This document shows, piece by piece, positions 23,540 to 34,870 of a DNA stretch of 64,000 nt. The notes under the pieces were generated by a model. It saw only the letters and a list, made by a program, of their open reading frames with translations, had not been told where the DNA came from and made no database searches. The stretch is from positions 1 to 64,000 of the forward strand of contig JAACJM010000286.1 of assembly GCA_013368315.1 (NCBI GenBank). The letters are read 5' to 3'. Each line of letters opens with the position of its first letter. Position 1 is the first letter of the stretch. This stretch comes from Tetrapyrgos nigripes (Eukaryota > Basidiomycota > Agaricomycetes > Agaricales > Campanellaceae). The position numbers were made by a program, and so were the translations under genes.

Positions 23540-24145
23540 CCGATGTCCCAATTACGAGGCCGAAGAATGAGGCTGAGTTCTTTACACTTACTTTCTGCTT
23601 GTGGCTATACGTTATGGTCCCGTTTTTTTTCCCGTGCTACTGTTTCCGATTTTTTCCTTGCCAATCCGCGTGTCAATGCCCCTATTATGAAGCTCCTTTT
23701 CACCCGTTACTGTACTTTTCACTCGCTGACCTTTTTCTCTTCTTTCATCCTCTTCATAAGTTAAGAAAGCTACATTTTATTTGTATTTCATTTCTTGTAT
23801 TCTTAATATTTGAATCCTTCCGGTCACGCACTCGCTACGCCTGGGCGCTGGCCCACACCTCTTTCAGCCTGAGGGTCAACCCTAAAACCATTTTAGAAAC
23901 TCTGCCCAAACCCAACGCAAAGCAGCCAGGCTTGCTTCAAGACCCAACAGTTCAGAGTCAGCTCTCCAGAATCCAATGGTGACTCGTATTTGCAAGCTCC
24001 CAGATGCAGTTACGAGGCCCTTTAAGGGACTCGTTCTTACAAACCCGCCATTTGCTGTGTGGCTATGCTAAAATCGTCTCCCGGTTCGTATACTTTACAA
24101 CTTTCATTACGAAGCCCTTTTAAGGGACTCGTTCTTGTGAGTTAT
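23540..24145 (+). repeat. Dispersed repeat patch with direct TTACGA(G/A)GCCCTTTAAGG repeats
   Basis: Positions 23549-23608 (TTACGAGGCCGAAGAATGAGGCTGAGTT...) resemble 44463-44520. The piece GGGCGCTGGCCCACACC at 23848 recurs near 46352. Two direct repeats of TTACGAGGCCCTTTAAGG followed by GACTCGTTCTT lie at about 24010-24038 and 24107-24136. This patch looks like old mobile-element sequence. A 154-codon open stretch at 23518 is not credible as a gene because it overlaps these repeats. Confidence 0.5.
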
Positions 24146-24170
24146 ACTCATCTGCCATTTGGCCAGAATT

Positions 24171-24644
24171 CATCAGTAATTGCACAGATTACTGGTGGCC
24201 ACTGGTAGGCACCGGTTCCAGCCCAAACCAGTGGATACCAGTGAGCCAGTTGCCAGTTGACCAGCGAAGGTTTTTTCGCCGCCAGTAGCACCAGTAAAAA
24301 TGGACCAGAATGTGAGCGGAATGTCATCGTCAACGTCGACAATGCGTTGCTTGACATTGGTAAGTGTCTCCACATCATTCAAAATGATCCAGGGGACGTT
24401 GCCAACGTCATTTAATTCAATCAATTGTTGCCATCATTGCCAATAACAGCGTTCGGCACCTCCCGACACCCCCGACAATCGGCCGACGCAGTGCCGCCAG
24501 TTCTTAAGTTTTTCACTTCAAATCACCGCAGCTACGTACCTTAGGTGTTACTCTCACTTTTGAGCCTCAAGAAGATAAGTAGCCGGTGAGTTTATTTTTT
24601 CACCAGTTCAAACCAACTACCAGTAATCTGTGAGAATACTGATG
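24171..24644. mobile_element. MITE-like element with CATCAGTA termini
   Basis: Left end CATCAGTAATTGCACAGATT and right end, read inverted, CATCAGTATTCTCACAGATT share about 27 bp of terminal inverted repeat, both continuing ACTGGT. Subterminal CCAGT/ACTGG motifs are frequent on the left. No clear target duplication was found, and the interior is non-coding. Confidence 0.6.
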
Positions 24645-25161
24645 TTCATACTCAGAGCTCAGCGGCATCACAGTTGACAGTCGCTGCCTCAAAAGGCCCC
24701 GTATCTATGCCACGCGTCAGCGATGGTCCACATTTTCTCGTTATCCATCTTCGTTACTCAGGTTTATCTCCATTAGTTGCGATGTATTTTGGCCATATGT
24801 AATGGAAGTTTGTTGAAAAGAGAGCTGAGGACGAAGCAATGATTGTGAATGATGTAATACGCTACGAGAGACTAGTCACTCCCTCAAGTGTAAATCTCTT
24901 TTACATACTTAGAGAGAGAGGGCCTTGTCGGATAGAAATCAACAAGGTCAAATTTTCAAAAAGGGCTTAGTAGTAAGTGCACCTTTCTCCCGCGCCACAC
25001 ACGGGTAAATTTCGGATTACACGCATACTTTGCGAATGCGTCTACGTCTTTATATCCGAATAATGCGCTTGTGCCTCGAGAGTCTGTCAATGAAATTGAC
25101 TCCAGAGTCGCTCAAATGACGGCAGACTTCGTTAGGCGGCCTGAGCTAACCTTTTTTGTTG
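24645..25161. other. Intergenic, nothing supported
   Basis: No open frame of note and no recognisable repeat edges in this stretch between two small elements. Confidence 0.4.
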
Positions 25162-25546
25162 TGGTCACCTAGCCTGGTACCCAACCGCTCCCGTAGGGAG
25201 CGCTTGGAAAAACGGAGATAAAAAATGGCGTAGACATGATTGATGGCAGTAAGCGAAGATCAGGCAAAACGCCTCAGCTCATCCCCTGCCCCTTGTTTGG
25301 AATCCGTTAGTTTTGACCTCGCTAGACTTGTTCACCCCTACTACTAATAATCGTCGTCTTCTGAAGCAAAAACTTGGCAATAACGTTGGCAAGATAACCA
25401 AAAAAGGTATATCTACGCGAGGTTATTCACCATATATAGGCAATAGATAACGCTTACTGCCATCAATCATGTCTACGCCATTTTTAAACTCTGTTTTACC
25501 AAGCGGTCCCTACGGGAGCGGTTGGTCTCCAGACTAGTGGTGACCA
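25162..25546. mobile_element. Foldback element with about 95-bp arms
   Basis: Positions 25162-25257 (TGGTCACC... GGCGTAGACATGATTGATGG) are repeated inverted at 25451-25546. The loop of about 190 bp is non-coding. Ends are TGGTCACC/GGTGACCA; no convincing target duplication. Probably a small non-autonomous DNA element. Confidence 0.7.
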
Positions 25547-25639
25547 GTGATATTGCGCTCTGAAAGACTCCTATCCACTTGCCTGCGCTAAACGACTGCA
25601 AAACTGCAAAAGAAACGACCAGATGAAGCTCGGAAAATG

Positions 25640-25735
25640 TCCAAAGCAAAAACGGACCGTACCGTGGAGAGCTGCAATCGAGGCTACGGTACGGATACGG
25701 ACCAACCGTGTCCGTAACGGTACGGTTATCCCTAT
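25640..25735. repeat. Cluster of (A)CGGTACGG motifs
   Basis: GGTACGG/CCGTACC and ATACGG motifs occur on both strands within 100 bp, like the subterminal repeats of the hAT element at 22.1 kb. Possibly a fragment of a related element; no hAT termini were found beside it. Confidence 0.4.
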
Positions 25736-25781
25736 GCTGCACCTCTTTCCAGCCTCCCCCGACCGAGGTTTTTCCCGGCAG

Positions 25782-25974
25782 GTGCTCGTCACGCCGCATG
25801 TGCCAATTTATCCGTCGAGTGGACCGGGAAAGACGTCCGGAAAGTCACGCACTGTATTCTCGTAACGGTCACCTGTTAGATCACGCGATGTGACTCCATA
25901 CAATGTGTGACTTTCCGGAGGTCTTTCCGCTCGACGGATAATTATAAATTGGTATTTTTGGTGTGGCGTACCAC
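25782..25974. repeat. Short foldback, arms about 77 bp
   Basis: Left arm 25782-25858 (containing TTTATCCGTCGAG and CCGGAAAGTCAC) pairs with inverted right arm 25897-25974, with a loop near 40 bp. It lies about 280 bp upstream of the GH62 gene and could be a MITE. Confidence 0.65.
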
Positions 25975-26250
25975 TTGAATCCCCTCCTTGTGCCTATGGC
26001 TCAGAAGAACCTGTTGTGCAGGCGTGTTCCCTTCTCCTCCTCACTACTTCCATCCTGACTTCAAGGAGACACGGTGGGTTTCAGGACGCCAAAATTTCGG
26101 CATCTGTAAGTACATCTGGAGCAAATCCGGATAGCTACTCGGGTTTTATATTTTTCTTTATACTCTAATACCCAGTGATGGATACATAAAAGAACTAGAA
26201 ACAAAATTTAACGGCCGTGCAGCATCCTCCAACGTTGCAGAATCGACGAA

Positions 26251-27699
26251 ATGTTTCGCTCTCTGGTCACATTCCTACTACTCGTGGCGGCCTCTACTTG
26301 TGTCCCCGCGAACGCCAGCCTTTTGCAGGCCACGAACGCATCCATCGAAGCGCGTGCTGCCGACGCACTGACTTTCAGCTGGACATCGAGTGGCCCGCTC
26401 ATCGCCCCAAAAAATGACGGCAGGAACCTCGCAGCACTGAAGGACCCATCCATCGTCTTCTATAACGGCGCATATCACGTCTTTGCTAGCACGGCTCAGG
26501 CGTCAGGATACAATGTGCGTCATCTTTGATATCCTAGTTCTCGACTATTACTTACTCCTAGTTCGTAGATGGTTTACCTCACGTTCACGGACTTTAACAG
26601 TGCTCAGAACGCTCAATTCCACTATCTCGACCAGACACCCATCGGGTCTGGCTACCGTGCCGCCCCTCAGGTGTTCTACATGAGCACTCAGAACCTGTGG
26701 TACCTCATCTACCAGGATGGTGGCGCCGCGTACTCTACCAACTCCGACATTACCAACCCAGCAGGATGGTCAGCACCCAAACACTTCTTTTCTGGCACTC
26801 CCAGCATCATCTCGCAGAATATCGGTTCTGGCTTTTGGGTTGACATGTGGGTGATCTGCGACACTTCCAACTGCTATCACTTCTCGTCAGACGATAACGG
26901 ACACCTTTACCGTGCACAAACCTCGGTGGCCAACTTCCCCAATGGCATGGGTAACGTGGTTATCGCCAACTCTGCACCAAACCCTAATGATCTTTTCGAG
27001 GCTTCGAATGTTTATAAAGTTGGGGGGCAGTACTTGCTTATTGTCGAATGTATTGGTTCGCAGGGAAGGTACTTCCGTTCGTGGACTTCGTCGAGTTTGA
27101 GTGGATCTTGGACACCACTTCATGCGTCGCAGACGGATCCGTTCGCTGGGCTTGCGAATGTGGCGTTTTCGAGCAGCAAGTGGACGAATGATATTAGTCA
27201 TGGAGAGGCAGTCCGGAGTAACGTTGATCAGACGATGACGCTGGCAGATTGTGGCCCGTCGCAGTACTTGTACCAGGGTTTGCCGATTGGTTCAACTGGC
27301 AGCTACAATGTGTTGCCGTGGAAGCTAGCGCTTTTGACATCGAAGACGGTATGTTGGTTTTATTTGTTTGATGAACTCCTGATTCCTCTTTACCATTCGT
27401 TCTGTCCTTTCTTTCGTGTTCGACTTATTTGAACGCTAACGGTTATGATGTTTAGTGCACCAGTAGTGGAGGATCTAGCACTGGAGGCGGAGGATCTAGC
27501 ACTGGAGGAGGGTCTACTGGTAGCTCAGGCGGCAATGTCCCGAAATATGGCCAATGGTATGGAATTTAGTTTCTTGTCCTGAATGTTTTTGACTCATACT
27601 CTCTGTCTTTTTAGCGGTGGTATCGGGTACAGTGGCCCCACTGAATGCATTGATTCGACTTGCACCGTCTCTAACCCATATTACAGTCAATGTCTTTGA
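26251..27699 (+). CDS. Secreted GH62 alpha-L-arabinofuranosidase with C-terminal CBM1
   Basis: Four exons (26251-26514, 26569-27348, 27456-27556, 27615-27699) give 409 aa. A signal peptide ([21 protein letters not shown]) leads into a GH62 five-bladed propeller. It shows [18 protein letters not shown] (catalytic base Asp), [43 protein letters not shown] (likely acid Glu) and ISHGEAVR. A Gly/Ser linker with GGGSSTG repeats then leads to a family 1 cellulose-binding module with the usual pattern [16 protein letters not shown]...[10 protein letters not shown]62 enzymes remove arabinose side chains from arabinoxylan outside the cell; the CBM1 anchors the enzyme to cellulose. A TATA-like CATAAAAG lies near 26184. 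The start is the only ATG that gives a signal peptide. Confidence 0.95.
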
Positions 27700-30600
27700 A
27701 TTCTTGTTTGGTTAATTGACAAAGAGTGTAGTGACTGCTAAGTACTACAATTCTTAGTAGTGGCTCATTTTGATTCATAGCGAGTATTAAAGAAATATAA
27801 ATTCCTGCGTACCTGCTTTGTACATGAACGGTGAAGCTATAGCGGATGGTAGGCTACTTGAGGCTTTTTTGTGGTCAAAGTTTTCATCATAGTGCCTCCT
27901 TATTGGGGAAATATAGAGTTGATTCTGCTAAAGAACAAGTAGCTAAATACAACGTATAAGTACTAGATGAATATGAAATAAAGGAAATATATAACTAAAT
28001 GAGATCATATGTACTAGTAGGAGCTAGGATTGAGGCCTTGAGGATTAAATATTAACCCGTTACACTAAGGAGTGCTTAGGTATGACTGCAACGTTAACAA
28101 CATCCTCCTAACTTTGGCCTCACACTCTTTGACAGTAGCTGGACCTCGGACCTTTGACGGTGTTATCTCTGACCCATTGGCCTTTACGGGTTCTCAAACC
28201 AGAGCAGAAGGTAAGAACTAAAAAAAAGTAGACTTACCAAATCGATCCCCAGTGGAATTCGCAAGACCTCACCGTATGTCACTGTGAGTACGTCCATACT
28301 ACGGAAGCAATGTATCATACGACGCATCGTGAATCATAAGTAAATTAGAGTACTGACTCGAGGAGAGGAAGGCCGGGAAATAGTATAGCAGCGTCCGTCA
28401 TGCTCTCTGTATCACCTTTTCCACCTTCGTTTGCTCCATCTAACGTTCATCTCACTCTCATTCTCAACACATACACATACCCGTCTCCATATCCAGAATC
28501 TCCCCAATAAGCGTCTTCAAATAGAATACGACCTATCCTTAACCATCCAAATACCCCAACTCTTCAATACACTCCGTCTCCATCCTTAACAGCGCAAGTA
28601 ACGAGGGTCCGGAGATATGGGATTTGCCGTGTCAACGAGAGCGTGCGTGTTTGCGAAGCACTAGCATCGAGGTGGAATTACCGCGAGCGAGCAGTTGGAT
28701 ACGGTGAGAAAGCTCGAGTCATGGTGGTGGGAGCAATGTTTTTTGGTTGCGGAAAGGATGAGACCATGTGGGACTGGCATAAGCAAAGGGTGGATAAAAG
28801 ATGTTGCGTCTGGTGCTGCATAACGATGATATGGCCAAGATTGGGGGTGTCCAAAAGATGTCTGAAATGACTGGTGGATTTGCACGGGTAGACAAATAAC
28901 TCGAGGCGGATCAGCGGATGAAGAGCGTGTTCGTGCTCATGCAGGCTCACCTCGTCCTCCTCCAGCTCCCACTTCAATACCGCTTCATCCCACCTCCTAC
29001 TCTCCCTCCCACCAGTCTCCATCACCCTCCAGGTTCATGCATTTACACCCTCCCCAGTAACCGTCTCCAACTCCCTTCCATCATTCGATTTTGGCGGTAG
29101 TGGAGCGGAGAGTCTCGAGACCCTTTTAATATCGTCTACGTAACGTGCTCGTTGCCTTTTTTGATAAGCTGTTGTATTCAGAGGATTGAGCTACATGATG
29201 GCCAGAACGGATCCTCTAGACGTGTTCCGAGAGACGAACGTGTAGTTTCATCTTGAGAGAATATCCGCATTTGGTGGCAGAGAGTAGTAGACACGTATTG
29301 TCGGGTGGGGACGTAGGGCTTTGGCTGTTGTTGTTCTTTCTTGGCGTATTCTTCAATTTTTTAGACGGACTGTGTTGGGAGATTGAGGCCCGTGTTTTGA
29401 GAAGAGAGTGGAAAAGGCGACTCATCAGTCAACGTCTTTCAAGGAAATCGTAGCAGTAAAACCCCATCACAGCGCCTGATTACAATGTTGAATTTTTCGA
29501 GGCAAAGAGACACGTCGAAGAGGGCATACAATCTGACAAGAAAGAAAGAGTAGACCATAGACCCGGGCCGTAGATCTGACTGCCTCCTCCTAAACTTCGT
29601 CTTCACGTGGCACTAATTTTAAGTTGACTTACCAAATCAATCCCCACGCCACTTCTCAACGTCTTCGCTGCGGGCCTTGCGGATTCCACTGTGTACCGTG
29701 CTACCCAGGTATCAACATCTATATTACAGAAATGACATATGTTATACGGTACCTAGTCCATACATGAGTCATAAATAATACATACTTAGCTGAGAGGTGA
29801 ATGAAATGTGGAGGCAGGCGGGCGCCGGGAAAGAGGAAGCATGCAATGCAATGTAGTAATGTAGAGTGACTCAATGAGTAAGAAAATCGGTAAAACGGTG
29901 TGATGTGTGTTGAATTTTACGTTAGGCGTAGGCGAGTGAAAAGACTTCGGAGCAACAAGAAGTAAAATTCAGATAGGCAGGGAACCCGTTGCAAGCGCAC
30001 GAGGTTCCCAATTCGTACATAACAGTATATAACTAGCTAAATAGGGGTTTTCGCAGTCAATCGTATTTACAATTAATATATCGAACTCGTTAACGGAGGC
30101 GTCGATGCATTTCCGAGCTTCCGAGCTCATCAGCGGAAACCCAAAATCCAACAATGTGGGGCCAGGAAAAGGGAGACGGTGGGGAGGAAGCCGAAGGGGA
30201 GAAGATAAGAAGAGACACAGACGTTCTAAACAATGTCGATGAGAAAAAAAGGAACAAAAGCAGAGTCGGAGCTCAAGCCTCAGTCGGTCACCGACGCTCT
30301 CCCTTGTACTGCGACTACTCCCGGCTTATATATGCCTTGAACCAGGCTCAAGTCAAGCTGTACAATCTGATGAATAATGCGCGGCTCCGCCTTGCTTTCA
30401 ATTCCGTCAAAAAAAAAAGCTGGCAGGAACTTCTTAAGATATCAGAATGTGTCTCTACGTTCTCTAGCGGGTTGAATCAAGCCTCGCTATGCGCTCATCC
30501 ATAACGTCTTTATTTTGAAAATTAGAAGAAAATCACGACAGTATACATCTGCAGAGATGCTTGAAGAGTAGGACAATATGTACCAAAAACCAAAACTGTT

Positions 30601-31115
30601 CTCATTGTGTTCAACATTGTCAGGCCTCAAGTCATCGTAAAGTCACGCTAACTTGAAGGCTCGGGAGAAGAATCACATGGTACTGAAGAAGGGATAAATG
30701 CAGGTTCAACATAGCAAGCTGCCGCCAATGCACAAGCTTCCGGACGTCCGTAGGCATCGCGTGGTCGTGCCCCTCGTGCACGACTATTGACTGTGTGGTT
30801 ATTGCAGAAATAATAGTTTTTTCTTTTTCTGTCAAATGCTCCCCAGCTCTCATCGTAGGCTACTTCCATACGTCTAGAGAGTAAATGGGGCCGGAGGACG
30901 GTCGATGTGACGCTCCTATGACCTGGGAAGCGTTTCCGAGGGTTCCCTGTCACTTTGTGGTTCGAAACTTCTCGCACCTTACCTTTCGGGGGCTTGAAAA
31001 TCTTATCTAGGCGCTCAAATTGTATTACATCAAGGTCAGCAGGTAGTCCGGCACGACTAAGGGCCCTAGACAGTGTACTTCTTATTTAACCGTCGCACTT
31101 AGTGATGAAACGCTG
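27700..31115. other. 3.4-kb intergenic region with two related minus-strand exon relics
   Basis: On the minus strand, 28395-28240 and 29851-29635 share the order TTTCCCGGC, an intron-like GTATG.. piece, and an exon end GGGGAT(C/T)GATTTG|GTAAGT (…GIDL). These look like remnants of a duplicated gene I cannot identify; another minus-strand open stretch at 28678-29025 may belong with them. A minus-strand frame at 30648-30977 and a plus-strand frame at 30154-30504 have no domain. I see no intact gene here. Confidence 0.35.
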
Positions 31116-33255
31116 ATGCATCCCTTTCTCTCAGCAGCTGTGTTGGCGTTCGCGGTTCTCATCTTCGCCCAAGCTAGAAACCGCAACAAGTACCGTCTTC
31201 CTCCTGGCCCAAGACCTCTGCCGCTCTTCGGGAATCTATGGGACTTTCAGCTCGAGAGGCTTTGGCTGAAGGCCACAGACTGGGCAGCCCAATACGGCAT
31301 GTAGCAACTCACAAAGGAGGTTAATGAGCTAACTCAGGATGTTATAGGTGATATCACCTATCTCCATGTTCTCAACTGGGGCCTCATTTTCGTGAGCAGC
31401 AAAGAGGCTGCCGACGAACTTCTTGAGAAACGAAGCGCCATTTATTCTGACAGACCGACACTCCAGATGTCTGGTGAATTGTGAGTGGTCTTGTTTCTTC
31501 CAGCTGGTGTAGTGATGGACTGTTTTCTAGATGTGGCGTTGAGAATATGGCCAGTCTTCCAAACTTGTCAACTTCTAGTACCGTTGGGCATTGACTCTTT
31601 GGTGCAGGTTCCATTGTCAAAGTACAACGAAACTTTCAAAAGGCAACGACGATACATCCAACACACCCTAGGGCCTCGGGTCGTACCAAGTTACTACCCT
31701 CTAATCCAAAGCGAGACAGCCTCTCTTCTTCGCGCCCTCGTGACATCTCCATCTGAATACCTTGGTCACGTTCGAAAATATGCTGGAGGGCTCACTTTAT
31801 CTGTTGTGTACGGGTACAAGCCAGCTAGTAACGATGACAAGTTTCTTGCCATGGCTGAGGAATGCCTGATTATCCTTGCTAACGAGATCGCTGCTAAAGG
31901 GGGCATTTGGGCCGTTGACGTATTTCCGTTCTTGAAGTATTTTCCAAGCTGGCTTCCTGGCTTTAGCTTCAAGAAGAAGGCCGCCGTTTGGAAGCCGAAG
32001 ATGATAGAATTCATCGAAGCGCCATTTGCACACGCCAAGTTTAGCACTGTATGTATACTCTCGCCTCTAATTCCCTGTCAATTGAGTCTATATGTCTTTT
32101 CCTTTTTCTTAGGAAGACGGGACTATCCTCACGTCTTTCTGCTCAAAATTGCTCAGTAGTGGAGACTTGGATAGTAGAATGGAGGATGAGATTAAGTTCA
32201 GCGCGAATTCGATGTTCGCTGCGAGTGCCGATACAGTGCGTCGTATCCTCCTTGTTCTTCATTCTCCCGATTAACTTTCTTGTTGTCTAGACCGTTACCA
32301 CGACTTCCCAGTTTATACTTGCCATGTTGATGTATCCCGAAGTCTTGAAGAAAGCACAAGATGAGATTGACCGTGTTGTCGGCAACTACAGACTTCCTGA
32401 TTTCAACGACAGAAAGTCCCTACCATATGGTATGTATTTGATCGAGCTCATTCAAAAAGAAGTCCTGAAAAAGTTCTCCAGTTGAAGCGGTTTTGTCGGA
32501 AGTATGGCGTTGGGGAACGCCCGTACCTCTGAGTAGGTCTCTCCTTCCCATTCCTGATACCCATTTAAGTTGTCGACGGCTTCTATGTCAAAGATCTGCC
32601 TCATTGCTTGACGAAAGATGATGTTTATCGTGGGATGTTCATTCCAAAAGACACGCTTGTACGTTCTCTCCGGGTTTCGAAAAGTTACTAGGCCTGTTCT
32701 GATAAATCTGATGCTCAGGTAATCGTGAACATCTGGTTGGTTGTCTCAGCGTACGCTATAGTTCTAATGTGAATGCTTACCGTCTCTCATGCTCAGGGCC
32801 ATCCTTCATGATGAGAGTGTCTATCCTGACGCTTCCACTTTCAATCCAGATCGTTTCGCCCCAGAATTATCTCCAGAGATCAAAGCAGAGCGCGATCCAC
32901 GCAACTCCATTTTTGGTTTCGGTCGTAGGTAAGTGAGATCAACTAGCAGCCTCTGGATATGATATTCTGACACAGACTTTAGGCGTTGTCCCGGTGCTGA
33001 CCTCGTAGAGTCCTCGGTGTGGCTCTTATTGGTGTCTATGCTCGCTACTTTGGATATACAGAAATCGGTGGATACAGATGGGAATGTCATTGAACCTGAA
33101 GTGAAGTATAGTAATTCCACCTTCCGGTGAGTCATTCCCTCAGTGTTCAAGTGACCAAGTCCATTACATTGCTTTGAAGGGTTCCAGATAAGCTTCACTG
33201 TGACATTCAACCGAGATCTTTGAAGGCGCTGGCTTTGATCTCGGCAGGTCTTTGA
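31116..33255 (+). CDS. Cytochrome P450 monooxygenase (fungal microsomal type)
   Basis: A membrane anchor (FLSAAVLAFAVLIFAQ) is followed by the hinge LPPGPRPLPLFGN. Further on come the C-helix region (NETFKRQRRYIQHTLG), I-helix motif AASADTTVTT, K-helix EVWR (ExxR), a PERF-equivalent FNPDRF and the heme loop FGFGRRRCPG with its Cys ligand. The protein ends KALALISAGL at TGA 33255. It resembles mushroom CYP5150/CYP5144-like enzymes, though clan only is inferred. Exons run from 31116-31296 and 31348-31480, through a 19-bp micro-exon at 31531-31549 and 31608-32048, and on to 33255. In frame, introns 1 and 3 must begin with GC (31297 GCATGT and 31550 GCCAGT); all others begin with GT. If those are splice-site losses the gene is inactive. 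It probably hydroxylates a small hydrophobic compound at the ER. Confidence 0.88.
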
Positions 33256-33481
33256 TAGTGTTGCGTCGTGTAACATAGCTGCAGTGCGAATGGAGGAGGG
33301 ATCATATTTCGTTGTGTAATAAAATCGATTGTTTTTTGTCAGTTATGTCTCTGACAACCCGCTGCGACGACAAGATCTGGAGTTCTCTGATATCCTGCCC
33401 ATTTCTATGGTCAAAAGAAAGGTTGCCGTATGATCATGAGTTCACCCGTCGTTTGATCTCAATCAAACCTCATGTTGACCC

Positions 33482-33656
33482 TGCCAATCGTGGGTGACAG
33501 TGGTAACTCATCGCCGACCGCGACAACAGTGGTATTATGGCTATCCTATGAGTACGGAGATCAAAGAAGGAGTCAAGTTAATTCGGAATGAGGTGAAAGT
33601 GAGCCATCGTTTTGCATAGTAATAACGAGGTCTCCAAAAGAAATTCCTCCTCCGAT
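33482..33656 (-). repeat. 175-bp dispersed repeat, copy 2
   Basis: Inverted copy of 7187-7361, about 26 kb away, nearly identical across the whole unit; flanking sequence on the P450 side is unrelated. Confidence 0.85.
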
Positions 33657-33822
33657 CATGGCGGAGACCAGGTTTCTTGATCCGAGTTTGTATCCTCCTG
33701 ACATTTTCTACTCATGAATAGTCATTCATATTGATGACAAGCTATGGGCTGAAACCTCCGACGACCTTTGTCAAGAAGTATGCCTCCGATGTTGACGTTC
33801 TTTGAATGGGGAAGTACTGAAG

Positions 33823-33830
33823 GTATAAAG
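33823..33830 (+). promoter_or_regulatory. TATA box of small secreted protein
   Basis: GTATAAAG about 80 bp before ATG 33909, followed by a pyrimidine/A leader with CAACACTACC. Confidence 0.55.
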
Positions 33831-33908
33831 AGTTGAGGTTTCTCTCAACACTACCTCACATTCAAATCACTCTACCAGCTTTCGACTCTGAACACGTCTG
33901 AAAAGATA

Positions 33909-34396
33909 ATGCACTTCACAAGCACTCTGAAATTTGGCCTCTTGTCTGTTAGTGTCCATTCATGTGCCTGTTGTCTTATTAGCCTCCACTCACGTAACTT
34001 ATGTGCATACAGATGGCCGCTACCCTTCCCAGCGTTGCCTACGCTAACAATGTCTGGATTCGTAACCTCTCTTCAGAGCCCATCTACGCCCTGATCAGCG
34101 TTTTTTCGTCTGGAGGCAACTCCAATTGGTTCCTTCTGCCATCTAACTACGATAACCCTGACACGAGCAGGTGGGAACGTACTGGTACCCAGAATATTGT
34201 TTTCAGGAATGATGAGGATAGCACGGTGGGTTTTACATCAATGCATCACTATTAACTAGAGTGATTGTTCGTCTGATTTAACGGTTCTCTACAGGAGGTC
34301 CGGTTTACCAAGGACTTTGACTCTGCCCCCGACACCTACGTCACATTCAACTCGTTCACTAACGTGCAATTCAGCACTGACGACCCGGAACTCTAG
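33909..34396 (+). CDS. Small secreted protein, 117 aa, three exons
   Basis: Exons 33909-33947, 34013-34225 and 34295-34396 join in frame to 118 codons including TAG. The first intron splits a signal peptide (MHFTSTLKFGLLS|MAATLPSVAYA). The mature part is a likely beta-rich domain: VWIRNLSSEPIYALIS, SNWFLLPS, WERTGTQNIVFRNDEDS, EVRFTKDF and YVTFNSFTNVQFS. Similar short beta proteins with a W-R-x-G/T-x-x-x-V-F core occur in many mushrooms with no known role; I cannot name the family. It is Cys-free after the signal peptide. Alternative: translation from the internal ATG at 34013 would give an intracellular form. Confidence 0.75.
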
Positions 34397-34620
34397 ATGT
34401 CTAGTGGATCAATCAGGCTGACTGGCTGCAGGGTTCTCAGGATTTTTTGGTTTCAGCGAGGCTAGGGTTATGGTGCGAATAGGGCTCATTGTATTAGGGT
34501 TAGGGTTACCATAGGTTTTGTAGGGTTCGAGTAGGGTTTTTCCAGAGGAGGGGCAGGGGAGGGGCAGGAGAAGGGGCACGGGCAGGAGAGGAGATGGGCA
34601 GAAGATGGGGATGTGTCTGG
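34397..34620 (+). repeat. G-rich tract with telomere-like and G-quadruplex motifs
   Basis: GTATTAGGGTTAGGGTTACC at about 34490-34509 holds two TTAGGG-type units, embedded in scattered AGGGTT motifs (34450-34540). From about 34547 to 34582 four or more GGGG runs are spaced by 1-6 bases, which fits an intramolecular G-quadruplex. Confidence 0.6.
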
Positions 34621-34870
34621 ATTTTTACAATTGACTTTTTTTGTGAGATTTTGGTGCCTCGATGCAGCTGAACGCTCTAGTCGTTCATGCTACCGTCTAC
34701 ATGCTACATTTTTACAGCGGACTTTTTTGAGATTTTGGTGCCTCGATGCAGCTGAATGCTCTAGTAGTAGTAGTTCATGCTACGTGCTACATTCTTACAG
34801 CGGACTTTTTTTTGTGAGATTTGGATGCCTCGACGCAGCTGAACGCTCTAGTAGTTCATGCTACGTTGTA
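34621..34870 (+). repeat. Tandem repeat, three units of 80-87 bp
   Basis: Units at 34621-34707, 34708-34790 and 34791-34870 each begin ATT(T/C)TTACA and contain GACTTTTTT, TG(C)CTCGA(T/C)GCAGCTGAA and GCTCTAGT. They differ by small indels and base changes. Open frames across it are repeat artefacts. Confidence 0.85.

Larger units (their letters stand above)
33256..33908. other. Intergenic between P450 and secreted-protein gene
   Basis: Contains the second copy of the 175-bp repeat and the promoter of the following gene; no other coding potential. Confidence 0.5.

Noticed and set aside
23518..23982. 154-codon frame with membrane-like text
   Set aside because: Overlaps a dispersed repeat shared with 44.5 kb, and the apparent hydrophobicity reflects T-rich DNA.
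24171..24644. hAT element
   Set aside because: TIR-like ends are present but no 8-bp duplication and the wrong terminal bases; left as an unclassified MITE.
34397..34620. True telomere end
   Set aside because: Only two TTAGGG-type units, embedded in unique sequence with genes on both sides.
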